This document shows positions 43,529 to 51,239 of a DNA stretch of 64,000 nucleotides, piece after piece. This stretch comes from Kitasatospora xanthocidica (GTDB lineage Bacteria; Actinomycetota; Actinomycetes; Streptomycetales; Streptomycetaceae), in contig NZ_BNBY01000001.1 of NCBI RefSeq assembly GCF_014656195.1, positions 627,148 through 691,147 of the forward strand. The letters run 5' to 3'. The translations under genes and the position numbers were made by a program. Positions within the stretch are counted from its first letter, which is position 1; each line of letters begins with the position of its first letter. Under the pieces are notes generated by a model. The model did no database searches. It was given only the letters and a program-made list of their open reading frames with translations, and was not told where the DNA came from.

Positions 43529-43873
43529 CTAACGGGTCCTGCGGTTGCGGGCGGACAGTGCCGTGGCGGCCGTGGAGGCCGCCGCGACCACGCCGGTGAC
43601 GGCGAACACGGACGGCCAGGCGCCGATCCGCTTCGCCAGCGGGTGCGAGCCGCCGAAGGCCGCCACGTACAGACCGGTCAGCACCGCCGCGGTGGCCGTA
43701 CCCGAACCGCGGCGCCACTGCGCGGCCGCCCCGGCGCCGGCCACCGCCAGCACCGCGCCGCCCAGCTCGCGCCGGCCGCTCCAGCGGGCGACGCCGTAGC
43801 CGCCGACCAGACCGCTCGCCGCGGTCAGCGCGGCGGGCGCGGCGGTCGCGAGCACGTTCGGGACCTTCGCCAT
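43529..43873 (-). CDS. small membrane protein, hypothetical
   Basis: This 114-residue protein is Ala/Gly-rich with three likely transmembrane segments (about residues 8-28, 38-55 and 90-110). A conserved-looking block reads GGSHPLAKRIGAWPSVFA. No function is known. It converges on the PARG gene with 27 bp between stop codons. Confidence 0.6.
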   Translation of the reverse strand: MAKVPNVLATAAPAALTAASGLVGGYGVARWSGRRELGGAVLAVAGAGAAAQWRRGSGTATAAVLTGLYVAAFGGSHPLAKRIGAWPSVFAVTGVVAAASTAATALSARNRRTR

Positions 43874-43968
43874 CGTCGACTCCACTCCTCGGGGCTGTGT
43901 CGGTCGTCCGACCATAACCCGGCCCCTCCGGCGGCCCGCCGGGGGCTGCCCCGGCGGGACTCCGCCCT

Positions 43969-45063
43969 CTACCGGAAGGCCTCCGCGGCGGGCTTCCCCG
44001 GGACGGTCCTGGCCAGCCACCGCGCCGCCTCCGCCGGGTCGAGCACCCGCTCCAGCCGCAGGTCGCCCGGCACCTCCTGGATGAACCGCCCGGCCGACCA
44101 GCTGCGCTCGTACGGCAGCGGCTCCAGCACCAGGGTGCGCACCCCGTCCAGCACCGGGATGTCGCTCGGGGTGCCCTCGTTCCAGAGCCAGCCGCCGTCC
44201 GGGGCGACCAGGTTGAAGGCGCCGGACGCGATCAGCCGGCGGCCGTCCAGGAAGGCGGTACGGGCCAGCGCCACCACCTCCGGGTCCTGCCGGGCGCCGG
44301 GCAGGTGGCCGCCGCCGATCAGCACGTCGGCCAGCAGGGTGTGCAGCTGGAAGGTGTCGCTCAGGCCGCTCATCCGCAGCAGGTAGCCGGTGCCGGTGGG
44401 GCGGTCGAGCACCAGCAGCGGCTCCTCGTCCAGCATCAGCGCCAGGTGGGCGAGGCCCTTGAAGTCGTGCCGCTCGCCCTCGTACCGGGCGAACAGCTCC
44501 ACGAGCACCTCGGTCACCCCGGCGGCACGGGCCTCGGCCCGGACCGGGGCGTGCGCGTACACCGCCCAGGCCGCCTGCTGCCACAGGTGCAGTGTCCACC
44601 AGCCGACCACGGCCAGGTGGGCGTTCCACTCGTCCAGCAGCGCCGGGTCGGCGATCCGCTCGTGCGCCTCGGCCGGGTCGTCCTGCTCCGGGTCCGGCAG
44701 CGGGCCGCCGCCGGTCTCGGCCCAGCGCCGGGCCAGCACCCGCGCCCCGCTCAGCGCCCCGCGCAGGCCGGCCAGCACCGGGCCGGCGCAGGCGACCGGA
44801 TCGGCGCCGTGCTCCACGCAGGCGCCCACCACCATGGCCAGGTGGGAGCGGGGGAACGGCGGGGCGTCCGGCAGCAGCGCGGCCAGCCGGGGGCCGGCCG
44901 CCGCCCGCTCCTCCGGGGCGGCCGAGCCGAACAGCCCGCCGACCGGGCCGAGCGCGGGGCCGAAGCGCTCGTCGTCCCCGGCGGCGACCACCGCCTCCAG
45001 TTCGGCCACGGCTTCGAGGAGGGCGGGCTGCTGACGGTGCGACGGAGTCTGCTCGGTGGACAT
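43969..45063 (-). CDS. hypothetical protein
   Basis: This 364-residue soluble protein does not match a family I can name. It is Ala/Leu-rich and helical, with internal sequence RYEGERHDFKGLAHLALMLDEEPLLVLDRPTGTGYLLRMSG and a C-terminal segment of alternating strands. Similar proteins occur in other streptomycetes. ATG 45063 is used; ATG 45075 is possible. It diverges from the LtrA gene. Confidence 0.6.
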   Translation of the reverse strand: MSTEQTPSHRQQPALLEAVAELEAVVAAGDDERFGPALGPVGGLFGSAAPEERAAAGPRLAALLPDAPPFPRSHLAMVVGACVEHGADPVACAGPVLAGLRGALSGARVLARRWAETGGGPLPDPEQDDPAEAHERIADPALLDEWNAHLAVVGWWTLHLWQQAAWAVYAHAPVRAEARAAGVTEVLVELFARYEGERHDFKGLAHLALMLDEEPLLVLDRPTGTGYLLRMSGLSDTFQLHTLLADVLIGGGHLPGARQDPEVVALARTAFLDGRRLIASGAFNLVAPDGGWLWNEGTPSDIPVLDGVRTLVLEPLPYERSWSAGRFIQEVPGDLRLERVLDPAEAARWLARTVPGKPAAEAFR

Positions 45064-45121
45064 TCGCCGCAGCATAGGCGGCCCGGCCGGTCCGGTCGAA
45101 ACGCCCCCGCGCCCCGGCCCG

Positions 45122-46450
45122 GTGACGGATACTCGCGCGGTGACCGCGTCCTCCGTTTCCTCCGGTGGCCCCGTTTCCTCCGGTGCTCCCGTCTCCCACG
45201 GTGTCCCCGTCGCCCACGGCGCTCCCGTCGCCCACGGCGCTCCCGTTCCCGCCGGTGCCCCCGGCCGCACCGGTCGCCCCGGCGCTCGCGTTCCAGCCGG
45301 TGCCCCCGGTAGCCCCGGGGCCGTCGAGGCCGCCGGGAGCGCCGAGCCGGCCCTGAAGGTGGCGCCGCTCGAACTCTTCCTCGACCTCGTCTTCGTCTTC
45401 GCCATCACCCAGCTCACCGGCAGCCTGGCCCACCACCTCACCCCCGGCGGATTCGCCCAGGTGCTGGTGATGCTGGCCCTGATCTGGTGGATGTACGACG
45501 CCTTCATCTGGCTCACCAACGCCATGCCGCCGCGCACCCACGGCCGGCGCGGCCTGCTGATGCTGGCGATGGGCGGCTTCCTGGTGATCTCGCTGTCCGT
45601 CCCGCACGCCTTCGAGGGCAGCGGCGCCGCCTTCGGCTGGGCGTACCTGGTGATCGTCGCCCTGCACACCGGGATGTTCGTCGCCGCCGGGGTCACACCC
45701 GCCGCGGTGCTGCGGATGGGCGCGAGCAACCTGGTCGTCGGCGCCCTGGTGGTGACCGGCGGCTACGTCGCCGGGAGCGCCCAACTCGGCTTCTGGATGA
45801 CGGCGTTCGCGATGCAGTTCGTGACCCCGTGGGTGGCCGGACTGCCCGAGTTCCGGCTGCGCTCCGACCACTTCGTGGAGCGGCACGGGCTGATCGTCAT
45901 CATCGCCTTCGGCGAGTCGGTGATCGCCATCGGCGTCGGCGCCGGGAGCGCCGAACCCGGGCCCGCGCTGCTCGCCGTCGCGCTGCTCAGCCTGAGCGTC
46001 TGCGTCGGGCTCTGGTGGGCGTACTTCGGCCACGACGACGACGCCCGCGCCGAACACCGGATGGCCGCGCTGCCCTCCGACCGGCGCAACCGGGCGGCCG
46101 TCTCCGTCTACTACCTCGGCCACCTCGGGCTGCTGCTCGGCGTGGTGCTGTTCGCCGCCGGGGTGAAGTCCGCGGTCGGCCACCCCGGCGCCGCGACCGG
46201 CCTGCCCCAGGCCGGGGCGCTGGCCGGCGGCACCACCCTCTACCTGCTGGTCAACACGGCCCTGCGCGGCTTCTTCGGCCTGCGCCCCAACCTGCCCCGG
46301 GTGCTCGGCGCCGTCCTGGTCGCGGGCACCGTGCCGCTGGGCACCCGGGTGTCGGCGCTGGTCCAGGTCGGCGTGGTGGCGGCGGTGCTGGCCGCGGTCT
46401 TCGGCTACGAGGCCTGTCGGTACCCGGTGGCAGACTTCGACCGTGACTGA
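45122..46450 (+). CDS. low temperature requirement A (LtrA) family membrane protein
   Basis: This protein (about 442 residues; GTG 45122, alternative GTG 45140) starts with a Pro/Ala-rich repeat region (PVAHGA) and then an LtrA domain: APLELFLDLVFVFAITQLT, then a series of about twelve transmembrane helices, with ERHGLIVIIAFGESVIAIG as the family hallmark and WWAYFGHDDD. LtrA proteins affect cold growth in Listeria but the transported substrate is unknown. An 18-bp micro-repeat at 45182-45263 codes for the start. Its end overlaps the ricin-domain gene by 8 bp. Confidence 0.82.
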   Translation: MTDTRAVTASSVSSGGPVSSGAPVSHGVPVAHGAPVAHGAPVPAGAPGRTGRPGARVPAGAPGSPGAVEAAGSAEPALKVAPLELFLDLVFVFAITQLTGSLAHHLTPGGFAQVLVMLALIWWMYDAFIWLTNAMPPRTHGRRGLLMLAMGGFLVISLSVPHAFEGSGAAFGWAYLVIVALHTGMFVAAGVTPAAVLRMGASNLVVGALVVTGGYVAGSAQLGFWMTAFAMQFVTPWVAGLPEFRLRSDHFVERHGLIVIIAFGESVIAIGVGAGSAEPGPALLAVALLSLSVCVGLWWAYFGHDDDARAEHRMAALPSDRRNRAAVSVYYLGHLGLLLGVVLFAAGVKSAVGHPGAATGLPQAGALAGGTTLYLLVNTALRGFFGLRPNLPRVLGAVLVAGTVPLGTRVSALVQVGVVAAVLAAVFGYEACRYPVADFDRD

Positions 46451-46892
46451 CTCCGCGATCACCGACGGCAGCTACCTCGTGCGCAACGTCGGCAACGGCC
46501 TGCTGCTGCGGGTCGCCGACGCCTCCCGGCGCAGCGGCGCCCGGATCGTCCTGGGCCCGGACGACGGCACCGACGCCCAGCTCTGGCGCCTCACCGCCGT
46601 CCACCCGGGCGGCGCGCTCTTCCACCTGGAGAACGCCGGCAGTGGCAAGCGCCTCGACGTCACCGGCGCCTCCCCCGACAACGGCGTCCCCATCCAGCAG
46701 TGGGGCGCCAACGCCTTCGGCGCCCAGGAGTGGCTGCTGGAGTCCCACGTGGACGCCCCGGGCACCTACACCGTCACCAGCTTCGTCAGCGGCAAGCCCC
46801 TGACGGCACCGGACGCCCCGGACGACGTCGTCCGCCAGTGGGAGGACGTCGACGCCCCCACCCAGTGGTGGCGCTTCGAGCGCCGCGCCTGA
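46443..46892 (+). CDS. RICIN (beta-trefoil) domain protein
   Basis: This 149-residue protein is a single beta-trefoil lectin-like domain of the RICIN/RicinB_lectin_2 type, with the repeated Q-W pattern at QLWRLTAV, QQWGANAFGAQEWLLE and TQWWRFE, and the LENAGSGKRLDVTG block. No signal peptide or membrane segment is visible, so it may be cytosolic. It starts GTG 46443, overlapping the LtrA stop by 8 bp. Ligand unknown. Confidence 0.75.
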   Translation: MTDSAITDGSYLVRNVGNGLLLRVADASRRSGARIVLGPDDGTDAQLWRLTAVHPGGALFHLENAGSGKRLDVTGASPDNGVPIQQWGANAFGAQEWLLESHVDAPGTYTVTSFVSGKPLTAPDAPDDVVRQWEDVDAPTQWWRFERRA

Positions 46893-46915
46893 CCGCCCGC
46901 GCCTGACCGCCCGCG

Positions 46916-47611
46916 TCAGGCCGAGAGGTTGGTGTGGACGGCGGCCAGTTCGGCGTCGGTGACGCCGTGGTGGCGCAGGTAGGCCGGGATGTCGGTGTGG
47001 TGGGTGCGGATCCAGGCCAGGGAGGAGGCGAGGAGTTCGGCGCCGACCGGGCGGGAGACGCGTTCGGTGCCGGTCTCGTCGATGTACGGGGTGGGGCCCT
47101 TGTCCAGGCCGAGGCCGATGTTGGAGAGCAGGAAGTCGGCGGTGATGTCGGCTTCGGAGGCGCCGAGCAGGGTCTGCAGGACGGCGACGGTCAGACCGGT
47201 GCGGTCCTTGCCGACGGCGCAGTGGACCAGGACGGCCGACGACTGCGGTTCGGCGAGGCGGCGCATGACGGCGGCCAGCGAGGGGCCGGCCGTCTCCGCC
47301 ATGAAGGGGTAGAGGGAGGCCTGGTCCTCGGGCCAGGGCCGGTCGAGGTTGTCGCGGTCGGCGGGCAGGGTCGGCAGGTGGAGGGTCTCGTGGTCGAGAC
47401 CGTGCCGCTGGTCGGGCCAGACCTCCAGCTCGAACGCGCTGCGCAGGTCGATCACCGTCCGCAGGCCGAGATCCTTGAGCCGTCGGGCGCCCTCCTCGGT
47501 GAGGGTGTGGAGGGACCCGGAGCGGTAGAGCACGCCCCGGCGGAGGGCGCCGATCCCGCCCGCGTCACGGAAGTTGCGCACACCGGGGATGTCGATGAAG
47601 GCGTCGGTCAT
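46916..47611 (-). CDS. tyrosine-protein phosphatase (PTP/IphP-like)
   Basis: This 231-residue enzyme is a dual-specificity/tyrosine phosphatase with the CX5R catalytic loop HCAVGKDRTG (Cys near 128, Arg near 134), preceded by RNFRDAGGIG and VLYRSGSLHTLT, typical of the IphP/PtpB-like family in actinobacteria, which also act on phosphoinositides. ATG 47611 is the start. It is monocistronic, convergent with the ricin-domain gene. Confidence 0.88.
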   Translation of the reverse strand: MTDAFIDIPGVRNFRDAGGIGALRRGVLYRSGSLHTLTEEGARRLKDLGLRTVIDLRSAFELEVWPDQRHGLDHETLHLPTLPADRDNLDRPWPEDQASLYPFMAETAGPSLAAVMRRLAEPQSSAVLVHCAVGKDRTGLTVAVLQTLLGASEADITADFLLSNIGLGLDKGPTPYIDETGTERVSRPVGAELLASSLAWIRTHHTDIPAYLRHHGVTDAELAAVHTNLSA

Positions 47612-47721
47612 GGCCCCACCGTACGGGCGGGGGCGGGCTCGGGGAAGGAAACCGGAGGGGGCCGTTCGGTGGCGGGGCGACGCTGTCCGAAACCGGCCCC
47701 CGAACCGGTGGGGATCAGCCC

Positions 47722-48483
47722 TCAGCGCCCGCCCGAGACCTCCAGGAACGCCCCCGTGGTGTACGAGGCGGCCGGGGAGAGCAGGAAGAGGATCGCCTCG
47801 GCGACCTCCTCCGGCTGCCCGCCGCGCCGCATCGGCAGGCCGGGGGCGACCCGGTCGACCCGCCCCGGCTCGCCGCCGAGCGCGTGGATGTCGGTGTGGA
47901 TCAGCCCGGGCCGCACCGCGTTTACCCGGATCCCCTCGGCCGCGACCTCCAGGGCCAGGCCGCGGGTCATCGAGTCCACCGCGCCCTTGGCGGCCGCGTA
48001 GTCGACGTACTCGTTCGGCGAGCCGATCCGGGAGGCGGCCGACGAGACGTTGACGATGGCGCCGCCGCGGCCGCCGTGCCGGGTGGACATCCGGCGGACG
48101 GCCTGGGCCGCGCAGAGGAACGGGCCGGTGATGTTGGCGGCCCAGATCCGGGTCAGCCGGTCCTCGTCGATCTCCTCCAGCCGGCACTGCTTCTCCAGCG
48201 TGCCGGCGTTGTTCACCAGGCCGGTGAGCTGGCCGAGTTCGTCGTCCACGGTGGCGAACAGCCGCTCCACGTCGGCGGTCCGGCTGACGTCGGCGCGGAC
48301 GGCCAGGGCGGTACCGCCCTCGGCCCGGATCGCGTCCACGACGGCCGCCGCCGAGGCCTCGTCCGTACGGTAGTTGACGCAGACCCGGTGGCCGCGGCGG
48401 GCGGCCAGCAGGGCGGTGGCGGCACCGATGCCGCGGCCGGCGCCGGTGACGATCAGGACCTCGTCGGTGGTGGTGGTCGACAT
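47722..48483 (-). CDS. SDR family NAD(P)-dependent oxidoreductase
   Basis: This 253-residue short-chain dehydrogenase/reductase has TGAGRGIGAATALLA (glycine-rich cofactor loop), NNAGTL, catalytic Ser in NVSSAASR and the YxxxK pair in YVDYAAAKGAVD. The start is a little long and the Asp-rich loop VNYRTDEASA suggests NADP use. Substrate unknown; similar enzymes reduce 3-oxoacyl or glucose-type substrates. Confidence 0.88.
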   Translation of the reverse strand: MSTTTTDEVLIVTGAGRGIGAATALLAARRGHRVCVNYRTDEASAAAVVDAIRAEGGTALAVRADVSRTADVERLFATVDDELGQLTGLVNNAGTLEKQCRLEEIDEDRLTRIWAANITGPFLCAAQAVRRMSTRHGGRGGAIVNVSSAASRIGSPNEYVDYAAAKGAVDSMTRGLALEVAAEGIRVNAVRPGLIHTDIHALGGEPGRVDRVAPGLPMRRGGQPEEVAEAILFLLSPAASYTTGAFLEVSGGR

Positions 48484-48550
48484 GATCCGTACGCTACCCG
48501 GCGGTTCGGGCCGTCATGCCGGTCGGGCCGCTGTACGCCCGGCCCGCCCG

Positions 48551-49834
48551 TCAGGCCGCCGCGGCGGCCCGTAGTGCCGCGATCTTCGGTGCCCGGCTCC
48601 TCGGCGAGTCGAGGCTGAAACCGCGGGCGTCGCCCAGCTCCTCGCGGACGAACGCCTCGGTACGGGCCACCGCCTCCCGCAGGGCGTCGTCCGGCGGGAC
48701 GAAGGGCAGCAGGACGATCTCGGCCCGCTCGGTGTCGTACTCCCAGAGCCCGACGATCCGGCCGCGGTCCAGCACCACGTGGGTCTGCGGGTCGGCCTCG
48801 GTGCCGAAGACGCGGCCGGCCCGGCCGGCGGGCAGCGGGCGGGCGGCGTCGGCCGGGTCGAGCAGCCGGGGCAGGTCGCGGTGCAGCAGGTGGATGCCGT
48901 CGATGCCGGCCAGCAGGGTGTAGTGCGGGGTGCCCGGCACCGTGAACTCGGCGAACTCCTCGGCGAGTTCGGGTGGCAGCAGGAGGTCGGAGTCGGGCGC
49001 GAGCGGGACCGCGCCCGCCTCGGCGACGGCCCGGCGGGCGGTGGCGGCGGTGAAGCCGGAGAACCAGCGGAAGTGCGTGAGGGTGGCCGGGCCGGCCCAG
49101 GAGAAGTAGCGGCGGGCGAGGTCGGCGGCGTCCCCGGCGACCGGCTGGTCCCAGCCGGTGTAGCCGTAACGCTGCTGGTCCAGGCGGCCGTTGACGGGCA
49201 CCCGGCGGATCCGGCCGCGCGACTGCATCAGCCCGAGGGCGAGCGGCAGGGTGGTGGCGACGCCGCGCTTCCGGCCCGCCTCGCCGAGCGGGCGGACCGC
49301 GTCGCCGACCGACTCCCGGATCGTGGTCGGGTCCAGGGGTTCGCCCTCGGGCAGCACCCGTTCGATCGCCAGGCAGAGCTTCTCCACCTCGTCCCGGCCG
49401 ACCCCCAGGTGCTTCTCCGCCGCCGCCAGTTCCCCCACCGGTGCGGCCGCGCCGGCCGCCAGACCGAGCGCGAAGTCGGCGGCCGGCAGCACGTACGTAC
49501 AGCCCCGCGCGGCGGGCAGCTCGTGCACCTCCAGCCGGGCCACCGCCGCGTCCACCGCCGCCCGGCCGAGCCCGGCCCGGGCGAACAGGCCCAGGTACGG
49601 CGCCGCGCCGCCCACCGAGCGGGCCCAGCCGGTGGCGGCCAGCACCTCCGCGGCGGACGCGCCGGGGTGCGGACGGTCCAGCCACTGCCGGTGCGACCAC
49701 CAGGCCCGCAGCTTCTCGACGCCGACGGCCGTTCCGGCCGTTCCGGTCGCGCCGGTTGTCCCGGTCGCCCCGGCTGCCCTGGTCGTTCCGGCCGCCCCGG
49801 CTGTCACCGCTTCCGCGTGGGGATCGCGCTCCAT
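48551..49834 (-). CDS. winged-helix DNA-binding protein, AlkZ-like (HTH_42)
   Basis: This 427-residue protein belongs to the HTH_42/AlkZ family (winged helix DNA-binding domain), which includes glycosylases for alkylated or crosslinked bases. Family segments include ARRYFSWAGPATLTHFRWFSGFTAATAR and LLLPPELAEEFAEFTVPGTPHYTLLAGIDG. The canonical QxQ or QxD catalytic motif near the N-terminus cannot be located with certainty. The N-terminal 40 residues are a Gly/Thr-Ala repeat (from tandem GCC-GGT repeats) and the true start may be downstream near MKVEKL-like GVEKLRAWWSHRQ. Glycosylase activity is inferred only from family. Confidence 0.65.
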   Translation of the reverse strand: MERDPHAEAVTAGAAGTTRAAGATGTTGATGTAGTAVGVEKLRAWWSHRQWLDRPHPGASAAEVLAATGWARSVGGAAPYLGLFARAGLGRAAVDAAVARLEVHELPAARGCTYVLPAADFALGLAAGAAAPVGELAAAEKHLGVGRDEVEKLCLAIERVLPEGEPLDPTTIRESVGDAVRPLGEAGRKRGVATTLPLALGLMQSRGRIRRVPVNGRLDQQRYGYTGWDQPVAGDAADLARRYFSWAGPATLTHFRWFSGFTAATARRAVAEAGAVPLAPDSDLLLPPELAEEFAEFTVPGTPHYTLLAGIDGIHLLHRDLPRLLDPADAARPLPAGRAGRVFGTEADPQTHVVLDRGRIVGLWEYDTERAEIVLLPFVPPDDALREAVARTEAFVREELGDARGFSLDSPRSRAPKIAALRAAAAA

Positions 49835-50007
49835 GGGGCCAGTATCGGCGGCCGGGCGGGCCGGGGACCGGAAATCGCTCGCCCGGCGCGGCCCGCTCCG
49901 GAGAGGATGCCGGTACCCGTTCGGCGGCCCGGCCGTATGTCCGTCCATCCGTACGTCCGTCCATCCGTACGTCCTCCGGCCGTACGTCCCCCGGGAGGAG
50001 ACCGCCC

Positions 50008-50823
50008 GTGTCCGCCGCCCCGCCCGTGCCCGCCGCCCCGCCCGTGCCCGCCCCGCCCGGCGCCGCCCTGCCCGGCGCCGTCCCCGGTGCCGTCCTGCTC
50101 GCCGGCATCGTCGGCTCCACCGCCTACGGCTTCGCCCACGCCGGCTCCGACGTCGACCGGCTCGGCCTGTTCGCCACCCCCACCGAGGAGTTGCACGGTC
50201 TGCACCGCCCGGCCGAGTCGCACGTCAGCACCGATCCCGACCTCACCCTGCACGAGGCCGCCAAGTGGTGCCGGCTCGCCCTGGGCTGCAATCCGACCGC
50301 CTCCGAACTCGTCTGGCTGCCGGACGAGCTGTACGAGACCCGCACCCCGCTCGGCGAGGAACTGATCGGCATCCGCGCGGCCTTCCTCAGCGCACCGGCC
50401 GTGCGCAGGGCCTATCTCGGTTACGCCGACCAGCAGTTCCGCAAACTGCTGACCCGTGACACCACCGACCCGGCCACCCGCCGCCGGGCCGCCAAGCACG
50501 CCCGGCACCTGGTCCGGCTGGTCGAGCAGGCCGTCCGCCTGCACCGGACCGGCCGTAACCTGATCCGGCTGCCCGACCCCGAACGGATCCGCGACCTCGG
50601 CGAACGCATCGCCGACCGGCCGGCCGTCGCCGAATCCCTGCTCGCCGACGCCGCCGAGCGCCTGGACGGCCCCGGCGTCCTGCCCGCCGTCCCCGACCCG
50701 CGCCCCGTCGAGGACTGGCTCCGCCGGGTCCGCGCCGCCCACTACACCCCGCCTCAAGGAGCGCTCCACGCCACCGGCGCGCCCGCGCAATCCACTGGCG
50801 GAGCCCTGGGCCCCACCGGGTAG
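50008..50823 (+). CDS. nucleotidyltransferase (RlaP/DNA-pol-beta superfamily)
   Basis: This 271-residue protein has the nucleotidyltransferase signature GSTAYGFAHAGSDVDRLGLF (GS...D.D), characteristic of the RlaP-type family (Pfam 10127) linked to RNA repair, followed by a helical domain LTRDTTDPATRRRAAKHARHLVRLVEQA. The Pro/Ala-rich N-terminal 20 residues from GTG 50008 are low complexity. Its stop codon lies 48 bp upstream of the tRNA-Lys gene. The transferred nucleotide and RNA target are unknown. Confidence 0.72.
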   Translation: MSAAPPVPAAPPVPAPPGAALPGAVPGAVLLAGIVGSTAYGFAHAGSDVDRLGLFATPTEELHGLHRPAESHVSTDPDLTLHEAAKWCRLALGCNPTASELVWLPDELYETRTPLGEELIGIRAAFLSAPAVRRAYLGYADQQFRKLLTRDTTDPATRRRAAKHARHLVRLVEQAVRLHRTGRNLIRLPDPERIRDLGERIADRPAVAESLLADAAERLDGPGVLPAVPDPRPVEDWLRRVRAAHYTPPQGALHATGAPAQSTGGALGPTG

Positions 50824-50870
50824 GATCGCGGTGGCTCTTCCCACCGGGTACCACCGGGACCGAGGGCCGC

Positions 50871-50943
50871 GGGGCACTAGCTCAATTGGCAGAGCTGCGG
50901 ACTTTTAATCCGTAGGTTCAGGGTTCGAGCCCCTGGTGCCCCA
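50871..50943 (+). tRNA. tRNA-Lys (TTT)
   Basis: A 73-nt cloverleaf on the plus strand: perfect GGGGCAC/GTGCCCC acceptor, anticodon TTT in loop CTTTTAA, T-loop TTCGAGC, discriminator A. CCA is not encoded. It marks the left flank of the biosynthetic cluster, and a 14-bp terminator follows. Confidence 0.95.
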
Positions 50944-50950
50944 CCGCGAC

Positions 50951-50983
50951 GAGGCCGGGTCAGCACATCGCTGACCCGGCCTC
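50951..50983 (+). terminator. tRNA-Lys terminator, 14-bp stem
   Basis: GAGGCCGGGTCAGC and its complement pair around loop ACATC, 7 bp past the tRNA. Confidence 0.8.
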
Positions 50984-51046
50984 CGCCGTTCCCGGGCCGG
51001 GGTCGACCACGGGCCCGGACCGGCCTTCCGGCGCCCGGGATTGCGC

Positions 51047-51098
51047 ATGCGTAGGCGGCGGGCGGGGGCGTGCGTAAACGGGGATTTCAGTATGTACC
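51047..51098 (+). promoter_or_regulatory. ATGCGTA-type elements upstream of carbamoyltransferase
   Basis: ATGCGTA (51047-51053), GTGCGTA (51070-51076) and ATGTACC (51092-51098) recur at spacings of 23 and 22 bp, about two helical turns. They resemble the ATGCGTA array in the divergent P450/precursor region, suggesting shared control. Fewer copies and looser matches here than there. Confidence 0.45.
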
Positions 51099-51201
51099 GG
51101 GTCTCGGCGGGCGTGGTCGAATGGCCGGGTAGTCGCTGGTGCCGGGGCGGGCGGCCGGCCCTGGGCGGGGTGCGGGAAATCCCCTCGCGAACGGGCCGGA
51201 A

Positions 51202-51237
51202 TTACCTCTCCTGGGCAGACCGAGGAAAAAGAGGTAA
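51202..51237 (+). promoter_or_regulatory. hairpin covering the carbamoyltransferase ribosome site
   Basis: TTACCTCT (51202-51209) can pair with AGAGGTAA (51230-51237), which includes the Shine-Dalgarno AGAGG three to nine bases before GTG 51240. An alternative CGAGG lies in the loop. Confidence 0.4.
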
Positions 51238-51239
51238 CC

